From positions 1-64,000 of the forward strand of contig JANBPT010000087.1 in the NCBI GenBank assembly GCA_027575765.1: a stretch of 64,000 nt of DNA, written 5' to 3'. The notes beneath the pieces were generated by a model. The model saw only the letters and a program-made list of their open reading frames with translations, was not told the origin of the DNA and made no database searches. The position numbers and the translations under genes were made by a program. Shown in pieces: positions 35,245 to 46,700 of this stretch (position 1 is its first letter; every line of letters begins with the position of its first letter). This DNA is from Tieghemiomyces parasiticus. Its lineage: Eukaryota > Kickxellomycota > Dimargaritomycetes > Dimargaritales > Dimargaritaceae.

Positions 35245-36083
35245 CTTGTAGATGTATATGTAGGTGTGTGAATTCTTCACCGACAAAAATAAGGGTAGAA
35301 GAGTAAAAGGGAGGTTTCAAGGCTAACTGTTGACAGGGCAATATGTCTTGGAGCGTCGAAAGCACGTTCCCGAGGATGTAGCAGGGCCAGGTCTGGTAGT
35401 CGCCCACACAAAGCTTGAAACTATTCGTTCCAATTGGTCCAGTGCCCTACGCCGTCGTAAGCTTTCTTCTCCCCACTCCCCCCTTCACTCGCAGTTTTTT
35501 GCAGCCGCGTGGGGCGTTATAGTTGCACATTTAGGACACCTCTCTCGCTCTGGCTGAAAATCGACCTTCCCCCCTCTCTATCAATCCAACCCACCCATCT
35601 AAAATAAATCCCCGTGAAAATATTTGTCCCATTTATTCCCATCAGCCCTATGGCTCAAAGGCTGCCATGCCGAAATTGGACATCAATGAGGCCCCCAAGC
35701 CGATAACCATGATCAAGTCGTGACTATGAGGCAGTGATCCCGTTTGGTCAGTATGGAGCTGCAATGACACGTCCAGTATATACCACCAGCATTACGCTTC
35801 CTACAACAACCAAAGACATTCCAATTTTACATACATCCATGACTTAATACACTGAGACCAACTATAAACTACCCACCTCCAATTATGAGCGTTAATGATA
35901 ATATATGTTGGAATGTGATAATTATTTTGCTGCTATGAAAAAAAATATGGTTTTAGGACAACGGATTAGCGTCATCAGTTGAAGGTCCAATAGAGCTACC
36001 TCGCAGGGGTGCGATGCTTGTAAAGATAAAAAAAAGTGAGGAGTATACGAACGAAATAAGCTCAAGCAAACACCTAGACCACC
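35245..36083. other. Intergenic between uL24 and ATP-citrate lyase
   Basis: The promoter side of uL24 and the 3' flank of ATP-citrate lyase. AT-rich around 35580-35960 with A-runs. No supported gene. Confidence 0.5.
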
Positions 36084-39000
36084 TTATTTGCCGGCAACCT
36101 TGTTGGCCCCGACAAACGTACGCTGGGACTGACCGGCGGACTCGGGAATGAGGTACGAGATATCGTCCCAAGGGTGACGGTACAGACCCTGCTTGAGACG
36201 CTTCTGGTCGAGGTAGTGACCAATGAAGCCGATGGAACGGCCGAGCACAAACAGACCGTTGAGGGTACCGATCCGGCTGTACTCGTCGGCCTCCTCGCGG
36301 GAGAAGGCACCAGAGTGGCGGACCAGATCGACGAAGAGGACGGCAATAGCGCCGTCCACGTTGAGGATCAGGTTGTCCTTCTTGGACGTGGTGATCTGTT
36401 CGACGGCCAGGGCGTAGTCGAGGATCGGGGTGGCCGGGAAGTGGCGCTTGGCAAACTCCTTGATGATGGAGACGCGGAGATCAGGGTTGTTGCGAGACTT
36501 GATCTTGTGACCGATACCGAGAATCAGCTTGTTCTGGCGACGCATCGTGTCGACAAACTCGCGCGGAGTGAGCGACTGGTCATAGGCGTTGGAGAACATG
36601 GCCGCCGCACCATCGAGGGCACCGCCAAAACGGTCGCCGATGGTCAGGAGACCCGAGCACAGTGAGGACACGAGGTCCTTACCGGCACGCGACGTCACAA
36701 TGGTGTTGTGCGCACCTGACACGGCCGGACCGTGGTCGGCGGTCAGCATGAGCACCATCTCGATGAACTTGGAGGCGTAGCCGGGGAGGCGACGCTTGAA
36801 CCACAGCAGACTGAGAACACCACCGATGCCAATTTCCTCCTTGAATACGTCGCTGATGCGCATACCGGCGTACAGGAGCTCCTGACCACGGTCGTCGCAG
36901 ATGGTCGACACAAAGGACGCGGGTTTACGGATCAGGCCAAGCTCCTGGGCCCAGGCGTAGTCGATGGGGATCTTGGGAGCCTCCGGCTCAGGCTGCGGGA
37001 CCACAGTGCCGTTGGCGACCAGCTTAGCATACACCTCGGCGAGAGCCGCGGGCATGTCCTCGAAGGTCGGAGGCACGATAACGCCGGCCTCGCGCAGGGC
37101 GTTGTTCTTGGCGTCGGCCGTCTCGCTGTCTGAGTTGGCCAGGGCGCCGGCGTGGCCGAACTGTACCTCGGTCTGGAACATCTTGGCGCAGGTACCAATG
37201 CACCAGGCGATGACGGGCTTCTTGATCTGGCCGTCACGCACGGCCTGGGCCACCTTGTACTCCTCCACCCCACCCACCTCACCGAGCAGGACCAGCATCT
37301 TGCAGTTGGGGTCGGCCTCGTAGCGGAGCAGATGGTCAATGAAGGTGCTACCGGGGTACCGGTCACCACCAATAGCCACACCTTCGTATACGCCGTTGGT
37401 GGCGCGCGAGATGATGTTGTTCAGCTCGTTGGACATACCACCAGACTTGGACACGTAGGCGACGGAGCCGGGGCGATACAGCTTAGACGACACAATGTTA
37501 TCCATCATACCACCGGTGTTACCAATCTTGAAGCAGCCGGGTTTAATGCCGCCCACGGTGGCCGGACCGATAATAAGCACCTGCTTGGCCTCGGCCTCGA
37601 AAAGGAGGCGGCGGGCGTGGCGCTCGGGGACGCCCTCGGCGATGATGGCCACATTACGGATCTGCGGGGCATGGGCCAGCATCTCCATGGTGGAGTCGTA
37701 CACGCTACGGCAACTGGCGAAGTTAACTACGGTGTCAACCTCGGGGAACTGCTCGATGGCGCTGGCCAGGGTCTTGAAGACGGGGATCAACATCTCCTGG
37801 GTGCCCCAGTAGAACTTCTGCATGTGGTTGCCACCAAACGGGTACACCATGGCGGCGACCGAGGGGGTGGAGCGCTTGCAGATGAAGTCGAAATCGAGCA
37901 TACCCTGCACGGCGCGGGGCTGCATGCCATACACGAAAGAGCGGGTTTCGTGCGAGAAGCGGCTGTACCAGGGCTTGTCAGCCGGGGCCGCCAGATCCGA
38001 GGGAGGGAAGTACTGGCCGGCGCGCTCCGGAGCCGGGGAAGCGGCGGCGGAGGGGCTACCGGGGGCAGCCTTGGCGGCGCTGTTATTGGTGGCCGGGTTC
38101 GGGGTCGAGGTGAGGGAGGCGGCGACGGGGGCGGGGGCATCGGCGTCCAGGGCGGAGCTGGTACCCTTGAGGGCCAGGGGCACGATGGCGGTGATGTGGG
38201 TCTCGGGACCAAACACCTTAATGTCCACGCCCAGGGTCTCACCCAGCTCGCGCATGGCGCGCAGGCCCTCCTGGTAGTTGGGACCGGCACGACGGATGAA
38301 GATGCGCACGTTCTGGTGGATCAGGCTGTGCTTGAACTCCTTAAGGGCCCGGATGATTCCCTTGAAGGTGGTGGCCACGTTGGTGAAGTTGGCGATACCG
38401 CCACCGATGAAGAGGATCTTGCCCTCGGGGTGGGCCTCGCCGCGGGTCATGAGGTCCAGGATAGTCTTGGCGTACTCGTAGGTCTGAGTCTCGGAGGGAG
38501 CTCCCGAGTACTCACCGTAGTTGGCCAGCTCGGCGGCGTAGCCGTGAGCGGCAATGGCGTCACTGTACACGACCGAGGCACCACCACCGGCCACCATGGT
38601 CCAGATGCGGCCCTCCTGGTTGAGGATGGTCAGCTTAAGACTGGCGCCGGTCTTAGAATCAAGCTCGGCGATGTAAGCCTCCTCGGGGGACAGCTCTCGG
38701 CCGAAGGGGGCGGGAAAGTCCATGGGCGGGCCCTGGTCAAGGTTCTGGCGGCCAGCGCCGGGGAGCTGGGTGCCGGCGCGGGCGATGGACCACTTAGGGC
38801 CGGCCTCGAACTCGGCGGTCTGGTCAAGCTTAGCGGCCAGATCAAGATAGTAGACCTGCGGGGGCACGCCGGCAGTGTCCGACTCGAGCACCACCAGAGG
38901 GTTGATCTCGAGGTAGGTGAAGTGAAGATCGACGTAGACGGAGTAGAGGCGGGTGATGAAGCTGGTCAGCACCGAGCGTTTGGCATCGCCGTGGATGTCG

Positions 39001-39596
39001 CCCAGCAGGGCCTCAGTGATGGCCTCGGCGGTGGGGAAGGCCTGGTTGACGGGGAGGAGCAGGCGCTTGGCCTTAGCATCAACGTCACCGACGTCAATAC
39101 CGCCCTCGTGGGTGAAGAGGATCACATCGCCCTCGCGCACGGACTGGATACAAATGTAGTGCTCGGCGGAGGAGGGGTGGGGCACGAAGGGCTCGACCAG
39201 GAAGGTCTTCAGGAAGCCGGTCACACCGTCGATGGTAACGGGCTTGCCGGCGTGCTTGAGGATCCACTGCTGGACGTCAGCCCAGGTGGCGTTGAGCAGC
39301 AGCAGACCGCTCTTACCACGGCGCTTGATGAGCTGGTCGGGCTTGGCCACCAGCTTGTCAGTGAGCAACCAGGGGTGGGCGCTCTCGAGGGCGCGGAAGG
39401 TCTTCTGGAGCTCGGCGGTGATCTCGGTCTCGGGAGTAGAGGAGACGGAGCTCTGGACCTGGATCTGGGCCAGCTTGGTGGTGGGTGGCAGGAAGCTGGT
39501 GGCGTGGTCGGCCTCGGTGGAGACGGAGGGCGAGCTCAGCAGCCAGTGGGCCAGCAGGTGCTTTCCATCAAACTCACGAACGGCTTTGGCGGCCAT
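36084..39596 (-). CDS. ATP-citrate lyase, single-chain form
   Basis: An intronless frame of 1170 residues. The enzyme splits cytosolic citrate with CoA and ATP to acetyl-CoA and oxaloacetate, feeding lipid synthesis and protein acetylation. The order is an ATP-grasp/CoA-ligase N-part (about 1-420, with [19 protein letters not shown]), a Pro/Ala/Ser linker (about 485-535), a succinyl-CoA-synthetase-like alpha part with the phosphohistidine loop FGHAGA (near residue 810) and a citrate-synthase-like C-part (about 890-1170) with [17 protein letters not shown]. This is the undivided architecture of animals and many non-ascomycete fungi. Ascomycota usually have two separate subunits. Codon use is strongly biased, which explains a very long open frame on the opposite strand. 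The link to histone acetylation suggests functional contact with the deacetylase gene, but there is no local coupling. Confidence 0.97.
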   Translation of the reverse strand: MAAKAVREFDGKHLLAHWLLSSPSVSTEADHATSFLPPTTKLAQIQVQSSVSSTPETEITAELQKTFRALESAHPWLLTDKLVAKPDQLIKRRGKSGLLLLNATWADVQQWILKHAGKPVTIDGVTGFLKTFLVEPFVPHPSSAEHYICIQSVREGDVILFTHEGGIDVGDVDAKAKRLLLPVNQAFPTAEAITEALLGDIHGDAKRSVLTSFITRLYSVYVDLHFTYLEINPLVVLESDTAGVPPQVYYLDLAAKLDQTAEFEAGPKWSIARAGTQLPGAGRQNLDQGPPMDFPAPFGRELSPEEAYIAELDSKTGASLKLTILNQEGRIWTMVAGGGASVVYSDAIAAHGYAAELANYGEYSGAPSETQTYEYAKTILDLMTRGEAHPEGKILFIGGGIANFTNVATTFKGIIRALKEFKHSLIHQNVRIFIRRAGPNYQEGLRAMRELGETLGVDIKVFGPETHITAIVPLALKGTSSALDADAPAPVAASLTSTPNPATNNSAAKAAPGSPSAAASPAPERAGQYFPPSDLAAPADKPWYSRFSHETRSFVYGMQPRAVQGMLDFDFICKRSTPSVAAMVYPFGGNHMQKFYWGTQEMLIPVFKTLASAIEQFPEVDTVVNFASCRSVYDSTMEMLAHAPQIRNVAIIAEGVPERHARRLLFEAEAKQVLIIGPATVGGIKPGCFKIGNTGGMMDNIVSSKLYRPGSVAYVSKSGGMSNELNNIISRATNGVYEGVAIGGDRYPGSTFIDHLLRYEADPNCKMLVLLGEVGGVEEYKVAQAVRDGQIKKPVIAWCIGTCAKMFQTEVQFGHAGALANSDSETADAKNNALREAGVIVPPTFEDMPAALAEVYAKLVANGTVVPQPEPEAPKIPIDYAWAQELGLIRKPASFVSTICDDRGQELLYAGMRISDVFKEEIGIGGVLSLLWFKRRLPGYASKFIEMVLMLTADHGPAVSGAHNTIVTSRAGKDLVSSLCSGLLTIGDRFGGALDGAAAMFSNAYDQSLTPREFVDTMRRQNKLILGIGHKIKSRNNPDLRVSIIKEFAKRHFPATPILDYALAVEQITTSKKDNLILNVDGAIAVLFVDLVRHSGAFSREEADEYSRIGTLNGLFVLGRSIGFIGHYLDQKRLKQGLYRHPWDDISYLIPESAGQSQRTFVGANKVAGK

Positions 39597-42500
39597 AGTG
39601 GACTATATGTATGTGTGCGTGTGCGTAAAGGGGTGATAAAGGGTATGTACGGGACGATGGGGAGCCCGAACTATGCAGTAAACGAAGCGGGGCGCTAATA
39701 AGGTGCTGGGTTAGCGCGCGGAGTAACAGATATAAACTAAGAGGGCCACACCAAAGAGATGAGGTAGGAGCCGGTCGGGAATACGTAGATGGGCAAGATG
39801 AGAGGGGCACTAACAAGACAGAAAGGACCGAGCTGGGATGAGCAAGAAGAAGGCGATCGGGATGAGGAAGACCGTGGGCAGGAGCTGATATACAAGTGGC
39901 AGCCAGGATGGGAACGCGGGGTGGGCGAGTGGTGTGATTGTGGATGGACGGGTCGGGCGAAGCCGCGGGAAGCACTCTAAATAAAGGGTGCTGAAATCGG
40001 CGGGAGGGGGAGGGGGAAAGGGATCGGCACGCATGTAGAGGCTGGCGTGGTGGGTGCTAGAGCGCTTACAATACACGGGCCAGTGGGTGACGGGAGAGGA
40101 GAGGCGAGTGTATGCGTGTGTGAGTCGGAGAGGTTAGGCAACGCTTCCGACTTCAGACCCCCCAACCTTGTTCTCCCTCCAAGGACAATGCGCGGCCCAT
40201 CCCCGGGCAGCTAATGCGCTATTGGCCGGCCACAGTTCGCCAACGGGATGAGGTGATTAAAACACCCCGGGTGTGGGCAGCACCGCTGGGCCTACCTAGC
40301 ATTCCTCCCCAACAAGGAACAATGTCTAGGGAGCGGCGGCAGAGGCGTGCTGACAGAGGTTCTGCCTCGGCCCACCGGGCCTCTAGACCGGGGGTTACAG
40401 ACGACGGGCCCGGGCGTCTCGCGCAGACCGGTCGGGAGGAGGCCGTGGAGGTCCCGAATGGCCTTTATGATAATGGGTACACGTAGTGCATGTCATTCAT
40501 TTAGATTGGGTCTACCCCTTGCCAGGGGGGTCGAGCCATCCCCCCGCAACCATGACTTGGCAGGCACACACAACTGGCGGACACAGCCACTGTCACCAGC
40601 AACGGTTTATCAGCCCATCTGCGAGATCAGCTGCCCTTTTAACCATAGGCTGCGCTAGGCCCGGGCGGCCTGGAGGCAACGCTCGCACGGCCTATGGCCA
40701 GAGGGGGGGGGGTAGCCACTAGCCAGCGCCAAGTCGATCAGAATAAGCCCCACCAGCTACCGCCACGGCTGACGGGGTGGATAATTAGGAGCGTCCCATG
40801 CCTCCTCCTCCAAGCCGCTCACTGGCCCGACTCACCGTTTCATCCGGCCCCGCCCCTCAGCCAAATCAGTTGGGCGACCGAATCGTGAGTGTTGGAGAGG
40901 TAGTGGCCTGATCCATCCGTTATCGCCCAAGTGACAACGTTAGAATCAGCCCATCGGACGTGGACCCTCCCATCGATCCGTGTGGCATCTCCGCACCTCA
41001 CGGCGTAGCGTCGGACCAATGCCCATAAGTCGATAAGGCTAGGTAGTAGCCAAACCACGCGGTGGTTAACCCTGAAGTGGAGGGGGCCAGTTGTCGAAAT
41101 CCGAAGCTCCAGCGAGCTACCTCATTTGACAGTGGTGGGTTAAAAGCGTCCCCTGGGGAGTTTGACACCAGGACACTGGCGAGTAACATGCGGTGAATGG
41201 GCGAGGGGCCAGGCTAACCCTTCGTATAGACCCACCTGAATCATCCCACTTTACGGGCCTGCGAATCAGTAGCATTGGTTGGCCCGGTAGCCTTTGCCAA
41301 TTGGACGGGGCCCTTAGGAGTTCACCAGATGCAAGTCCCCCCCGTCCTCTCCTACTGCATCATCTTTTACTTGGCGATTAATCGTTCTGTCCTAACCCCC
41401 CTTATCATTTCCCAGGCTCTCCTTGTTTAACTTGGTGTGGCGATCGTAGGACTAAACGCCGTGCGAGTATTGAAACCGAGCCGGTAAGCCATGCATCGAG
41501 TAAATCGAGGGGCGCAGTAGACTGGAGACCAGTCAAGTAGAGGCGGTCCAGCACACTCCGAGCTGATCAGGTCTAGAGGGTGCGGGGCCGACTCGCCTTT
41601 AATACCGAAGTACCCTCGGGTAGGCCTCTCTCAGCAAGGAGGGGTAGCCACGCTGCCTCCACCCAACTCGAGTGAAGAGACCGAGCCGCCACTAGGTAAG
41701 CCAGTCAGGTCGAAGTAAGTGTGTGGGGCTAGGCGAGTGAAGTAATTTAACCCCTCCCCCACGCCAGTGGTAGGGTTATTTATCGGGCCGGGATTGCTGA
41801 CCTTTGACACTGGCTGCAGTATAGCTCAGCCAGGTGATTTCCTCCAGCTATTGTTTAATTAGCCCGGGTCAGCCATGCCTGGAACTCTCACCGTCACCGG
41901 TCAAAGCACCGCGAGGCCCCTTAATTTCATCGCCACCGTCGAAATAGTAAAAATGTCTAGGCTGGTGGTGCTGGTTGCTTATTATCCGACAGTATGGTGG
42001 GCAACTATTCAATGTTAACTGTTGCGATGCAGAAGCCGAATCATTATCATTTTAGTATCGCTTGAAAACCAGCTTGCAATAGCCACTCCCCGGGAGCCAT
42101 TAGAAAGGAGTACGGCTCAAAACGCCCACCACCAGTGACTTGGGAGACGGACACCATCCTCAACGTCTATTGTTATCAAATATCCGACGTTGCAGTATCA
42201 CTAAAGTTAGCGTACGACGCTTAGGTACAATGAGGACCAGGGTAAGGCCTATCTCTAGCAAAGGAGGAAGGCTCAGCATCCTAGCATTGAACCAATGAGG
42301 AAGGTAAAATGGCAAAGGGCCGTCCAGGTCCTCTTGTGTAACAATTCAGGGCCCTGGTCCCTAACCCGTCTCCCCCATAACCACATTCCGCGCTTTCCCT
42401 GGGGCAAGGTGCTCCAATCCCGAGACGGGGCAGTATTGGATAATAGGGCCAGCCACTATCAATATTCCTTGCGAGAGTCTGCCGATGGCAAAAGCTAGTT

Positions 42501-43306
42501 GGGCAAGCTATACGATCTAGTCGCCACTATTGAAACTGTACCACGACCCGTTTCACCTTACCGACCCACTTTATTGCTAAATCCGACTGCACACTACCCC
42601 CAGCCTCGTCGGGTCGCCAATCATGGTTGGTATCAAACGGGTACCACATAAATTTTGACCTTGCTGTCCCTCCCCCCTGCCTCTCCGTGTAGCGCCTTCA
42701 AAACCCTCGCTTACAACATGTCTTTCAAGCGGTGCATGGCAGTCAATGCTGGTAAGTCGAGGCTACCATTGCCAATCGCCCTTGTGCTGGGCACAGTCGT
42801 CGTGGTTGAAGGGATGTGTCCCAAAGCCTGCAGGTACGTCTGCCGGTGTGCCGCCACCGCAGATGAAACTGAACTTCGCCTTGTTCCGGCCTGCTCTACA
42901 ACATGGTGAAGAGCCTGTACGCACACGGGCAAGAGCGGAGAGTAGTACCGTTAGCCGCCACGATTACCTTGTCAACAACTCGCAGTGTCAACTCGACGAG
43001 ATTATCCATGGTCTTAGCCTCACCCACGGAGGGGGAGGAAGACGCAGATATTGGTGCCATTACATCAGAGTCATGTTGGTCCCATCGCTGTGACTTGCTA
43101 TCGTACCTCGGGTAGTGTTTCCGGCGCTTGGCCCGGAGATTGTCCAAGTAGTCAGCTGTAAGGGTATTCGTTATGGATGTCATCCGGCGATCACCGTCTG
43201 AGCTGAATTGATCCAACGTAGTTGCCACCCCCCCCAGGAAGGCATCCAGGTAGGCATGACTGAAGGCGCACCAGTGGCAGCCTTCCAGTGAAGAGAAGGA
43301 GGAGGG
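39597..43306. other. Long gene-poor region, no supported gene
   Basis: About 3.7 kb upstream of ATP-citrate lyase. The first 600 bases are its promoter side. No domain, RNA gene or transposon protein was recognised in the rest. Between 42718 and 43093 a two-exon plus-strand frame (GTAAGT near 42751, TGCAG near 42833) and a minus-strand frame (42896-43339) both look weakly coding. Neither matches anything I know. They cannot both be real and may be remnants. Confidence 0.4.
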
Positions 43307-43623
43307 TGGGGTTGATTTAACGTGCCTTAGGTGCGACACTCGACATAGCGGTGGCTATTTTTGTAAAGATGTAAGGGGGGGACCGGGAGGTGTTGAGAAG
43401 GAAGTAAATATAATCGTGAAGATCGAGGATGGCGCAAATTCGGCGGTACTAGGGGTTTAGGCTTGGAGTCCATATCGCCCAATAGACGACACCAATAGCT
43501 ATGGAGCTCGCACACAATAATTGCAATTGCCTGGGCCAGAGTCTGGAGGGCGGGTACATCAGGCGGTTGGAATAGCCGCCGCCATGTCGAGTGTCGCACC
43601 TAAGGCACGTTAAATCAACCCCA
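43307..43623. repeat. Inverted repeat, two 53-bp arms with 211-bp spacer
   Basis: The arm 43307-43359 equals the reverse complement of 43571-43623 at 51 of 53 positions. Purine-rich flanks extend weaker similarity about 25-30 bases outward. Both arms can be read outside-in as the same peptide segment (GVDLTCLRCDTRH then GGY), the left arm on plus and the right on minus, with acidic residues before it. It could be a small foldback element, or an inverted duplication of one exon of an unknown gene. Confidence 0.85.
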
Positions 43624-43784
43624 TCCTCCTCCTCTTCCTTGTCATTCTCCAGTCGCCCGGTGTGTTGCAGGATGGAAGAGTCACGGGTCACTCCCACCAT
43701 CCCACCAAAGACCTCCAAGTTCACGACGGATGCTGGACCCCTGCCGGGCCAGGCCACGCAGACGTCGTGCCGTATATAGGTCAT
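43449..43784 (-). CDS. Possible small ORF overlapping the stop of the Mms22-like gene
   Basis: A 111-codon frame whose ATG overlaps the TGA of the upstream gene (ATGA). It contains an EEEED run and the CLRCDTRH segment that the inverted repeat duplicates, then a hydrophobic end. No family is recognised. Composition is only mildly coding-like and the overlap may be chance. It could also be a leftover exon. Confidence 0.2.
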   Translation of the reverse strand: MTYIRHDVCVAWPGRGPASVVNLEVFGGMVGVTRDSSILQHTGRLENDKEEEEDGVDLTCLRCDTRHGGGYSNRLMYPPSRLWPRQLQLLCASSIAIGVVYWAIWTPSLNP

Positions 43785-46700
43785 CCGTCGGTGGGGGGTA
43801 TCGGGAGGACACCCGACGAAAAGAAGCGCCAATCGGCAGGTACGCCGGCGCCGACGGGCGGTGGGGCCAATAGGAGTTCTCCTCCATGAGCAGCGAGGGA
43901 GGCCAGGACCGGGTGGAGAAGCTGCATAGTATATTGCCGTTCCTCGCGGGCGGTCTGTTCGGCCGTAAAGCATTCCTTCATCGTGGCGAGCAGCGTGCGC
44001 AGGTAGCCCGCGTATTTGTTTCGGAGGCTTATGCGGCGGTCGACATCATAGGTCCCGATACCGCTCGTGCCATCCCCCCTTAGAGTATCGTGCATATCAA
44101 GGGTCGACCGGTAGTGCGCACCTAGATTGGCCAGAACCCCGTCGATGATCCCCGTGCGCAACCGTTTAAATTCATCGCGGGTCAGCTGGTACCGTTGGGT
44201 GCGGTGGTCGAACGTTACTGGCAGGTGGTGAAACAGGAACCGATCCGACGATGGCGCGTTCATGATGGCCCGCGTCAGATTATGCTGGCACGACAGCTGG
44301 CTATCGGCGATCGTTTCAAACCACAGCTGGTAGACCGGGTCTGGATGACGCTGTAGGAGTTCCGGGTGACGTGGGAGGACAGCCGCGAGGAAAATGAGGA
44401 GGACATGTCGGCGGACAGCTGGGGGCGAAATGACTTGTAAAGAGTCGGTACCAAAGGGAAATAGGTACTGCTCCCAGCCTTTATACCGCCGGTGAACCAG
44501 AAATCGGGCGTGGTCGGCTAGGCACCATAGGGCCGCTTGCGTAGTACTGTTGACACGAGTCCTGAGGATATGGAGGTGGAGTCGATCTGGTGCCGAACTA
44601 TTCGAGGGGTGGGCACGGCTGGCGCCGTCGATCGGCCCGTTGGTATTGTCGTCGTTATCCGGGCTACGTGTCGCGTGGTCGTAGAGACCGGAACAGATGG
44701 CAATGATCCAGCGCCGAAGCGGAGCGGCGGCGAATTGGTCGGCCGCTTGGAGTAGGGCGAGCGCGGTGGCCTCGATTTCCACGACGGGTCGCACAGTATC
44801 CGCGGCGACCACGGAGGCGGCCCCTGGAAGGTTCGGTGCCTCCGCCGCGGCTAGCAATTCGGCCATGGTGTCGTCGTCCAGGTCATCCATTTCCCAGTCG
44901 CCATCGATGACGGGTGCCGTGGCGGCCGGTACAATCGTCGGGGCGACCAACCCTGACGCTGCCGCATCGTTTACTTCAACCGGCGAGTTCATGGGCGCTA
45001 GGCTTGCTAGGCTCTGTGTAACCAGGCGGGCCAACCGTTTCAGTAGGCTCAAGGTGTCCTTGCTCAAGACGCGGGCTAAAGCCGGCTGGCTCTCGAAAAT
45101 CTGAACATACGCTGGCATGATTAGCGTGGCGGGAGTGGATATGAGGAGTGGGGAGGGGGCGTAAAGTAATTTTAAGGGAAACGGGTTAGCATCCGACATC
45201 TGTACCTCGTGACTATTATTGCTACGAACGTTGGACAAGTGGTACTTACGGGCATCTTCGTAGAGCTGCGTCAAAAAAGTCAAGTGGTAGACCGTCCATG
45301 GCGTGGCGACCTCTTCGAGACACGCAACCAGCCGGTTAATATAAAACATACCACTTCGTAGCATTCTTAGTCGCTCGGTCTTCGCCCTCTTCTGGGCCTG
45401 TGTGAGCCTTACACCCCAGAACCCCTCTGTCCCGCGCGCGCCCCCTTGGCCCTGACCCGGGGGATTGGCTTTAGTCACCTCGGCGTATTCCTCGGCCATG
45501 ATTTGCCAATGGCCAAAAAACGTGCGAATCAACGGACCAACCGGTTTGGTCAAGCGGAGATGGATCCAGGCGGCAAAGAACAGGGCCTCGAAAAAGATTT
45601 TGCGGGCCACCGGGTCGCTGCGTTTGAAGTCGAGGTAGCTGGTGAACTGGGCGAGCGGCCAGTGCGGACGGATGGTCGCTGGTAGGGTGCGAAGGAAGAG
45701 GAGGAGGAGGGCGTAGTGATTGCCCAGCGCGGCGTAGGTATAGGTTGGAGTCGTGCTCTGGGCGCCAGTAGTTGTCAACATGTTCGTAGGAAAAGTCATG
45801 ACACGGGTGGGGGAGAGTTGTGAAACTACCTGGAGGATTTCCTTGCGCTTACGTGCAGCAGCAGGGGGATCGGTGAGACTCAACCGTTGGTACTGCGCGA
45901 CCCAGTTGAGAAGTACTAAGCCGCATAGCTTAAGAAAAACATGGAATGCATTATCCGGTACTTCATTAGCTGGGTCATACGGCTGGTCACTGGGTTCGCT
46001 ATCGGTACAGTCGCGGTCCAGGACCAGGTACGGTTGTACAGCATGGTCCGCGGGCGACTCCGGGCTTGGTGCGGTCAGGAATGGTGGGATCCGGTGGCGG
46101 GTCTCACAGGCCAGGTCGTCCAGCTGACGGTGCGCAAACAGGCGGTAGAGTGGGACGACGGCAGCCGGAGGTAGACCGGTATCCCAGCGGGCGGCCAGCG
46201 CGTGGCACCGCCGCACCGTGTGAATGGTGTACTCATCAAGGGTACGGGTTGAGGTGTAGGTCCAGCCCGCCGGAAAGAGTCGAGTGAAGCCGTGTATTGC
46301 GGCATCTGAGTTAGGACCCCGGTGAGGGGAACTCGGGGACGTCACAAGGTGGAGCAGAAGGCGTAACATTGTAGGCGTGAAGGGGCCGGTTAAAGGTTGT
46401 GGGTTGAAATCGGTCGGGCGAGGTGTCCGGGCTAACCCGTGGGGATCCATGTGGGACCAGGGCAGCAAAGCAAAGTAGAATGCCCACGCTCGTTCGATGT
46501 GGGCAACGGCGTGGTTGAAGCGCAGGTAGGGTGGTAAGGTGGTAGTGGGTAGGCCCCCGGAGCTAACGGCGCGAGCCAGCACATTTAGCCCGCCTTCGAG
46601 TTGGGCCAGCAACAGATTTCCCACTAGAGTATCCGTACCGTGCGGTGTGGTATCCGTCGGTGATGACGTCTCGACTTTGGCAACCAGCCCTGGCCACCCG

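Noticed and set aside
37152..39698. 848-codon open frame on plus, opposite ATP-citrate lyase
   Set aside because: It is the mirror of a strongly biased GC-rich coding sequence. The translation is Gly/Val/Leu/His-rich with no domain, while the minus strand encodes an unmistakable enzyme.
42896..43339. Minus-strand frame with Ser/Asp-rich segments, and the two-exon plus-strand frame at 42718-43093
   Set aside because: They overlap on opposite strands and neither matches a known family or has convincing flanking exons. Kept only as possible remnants.
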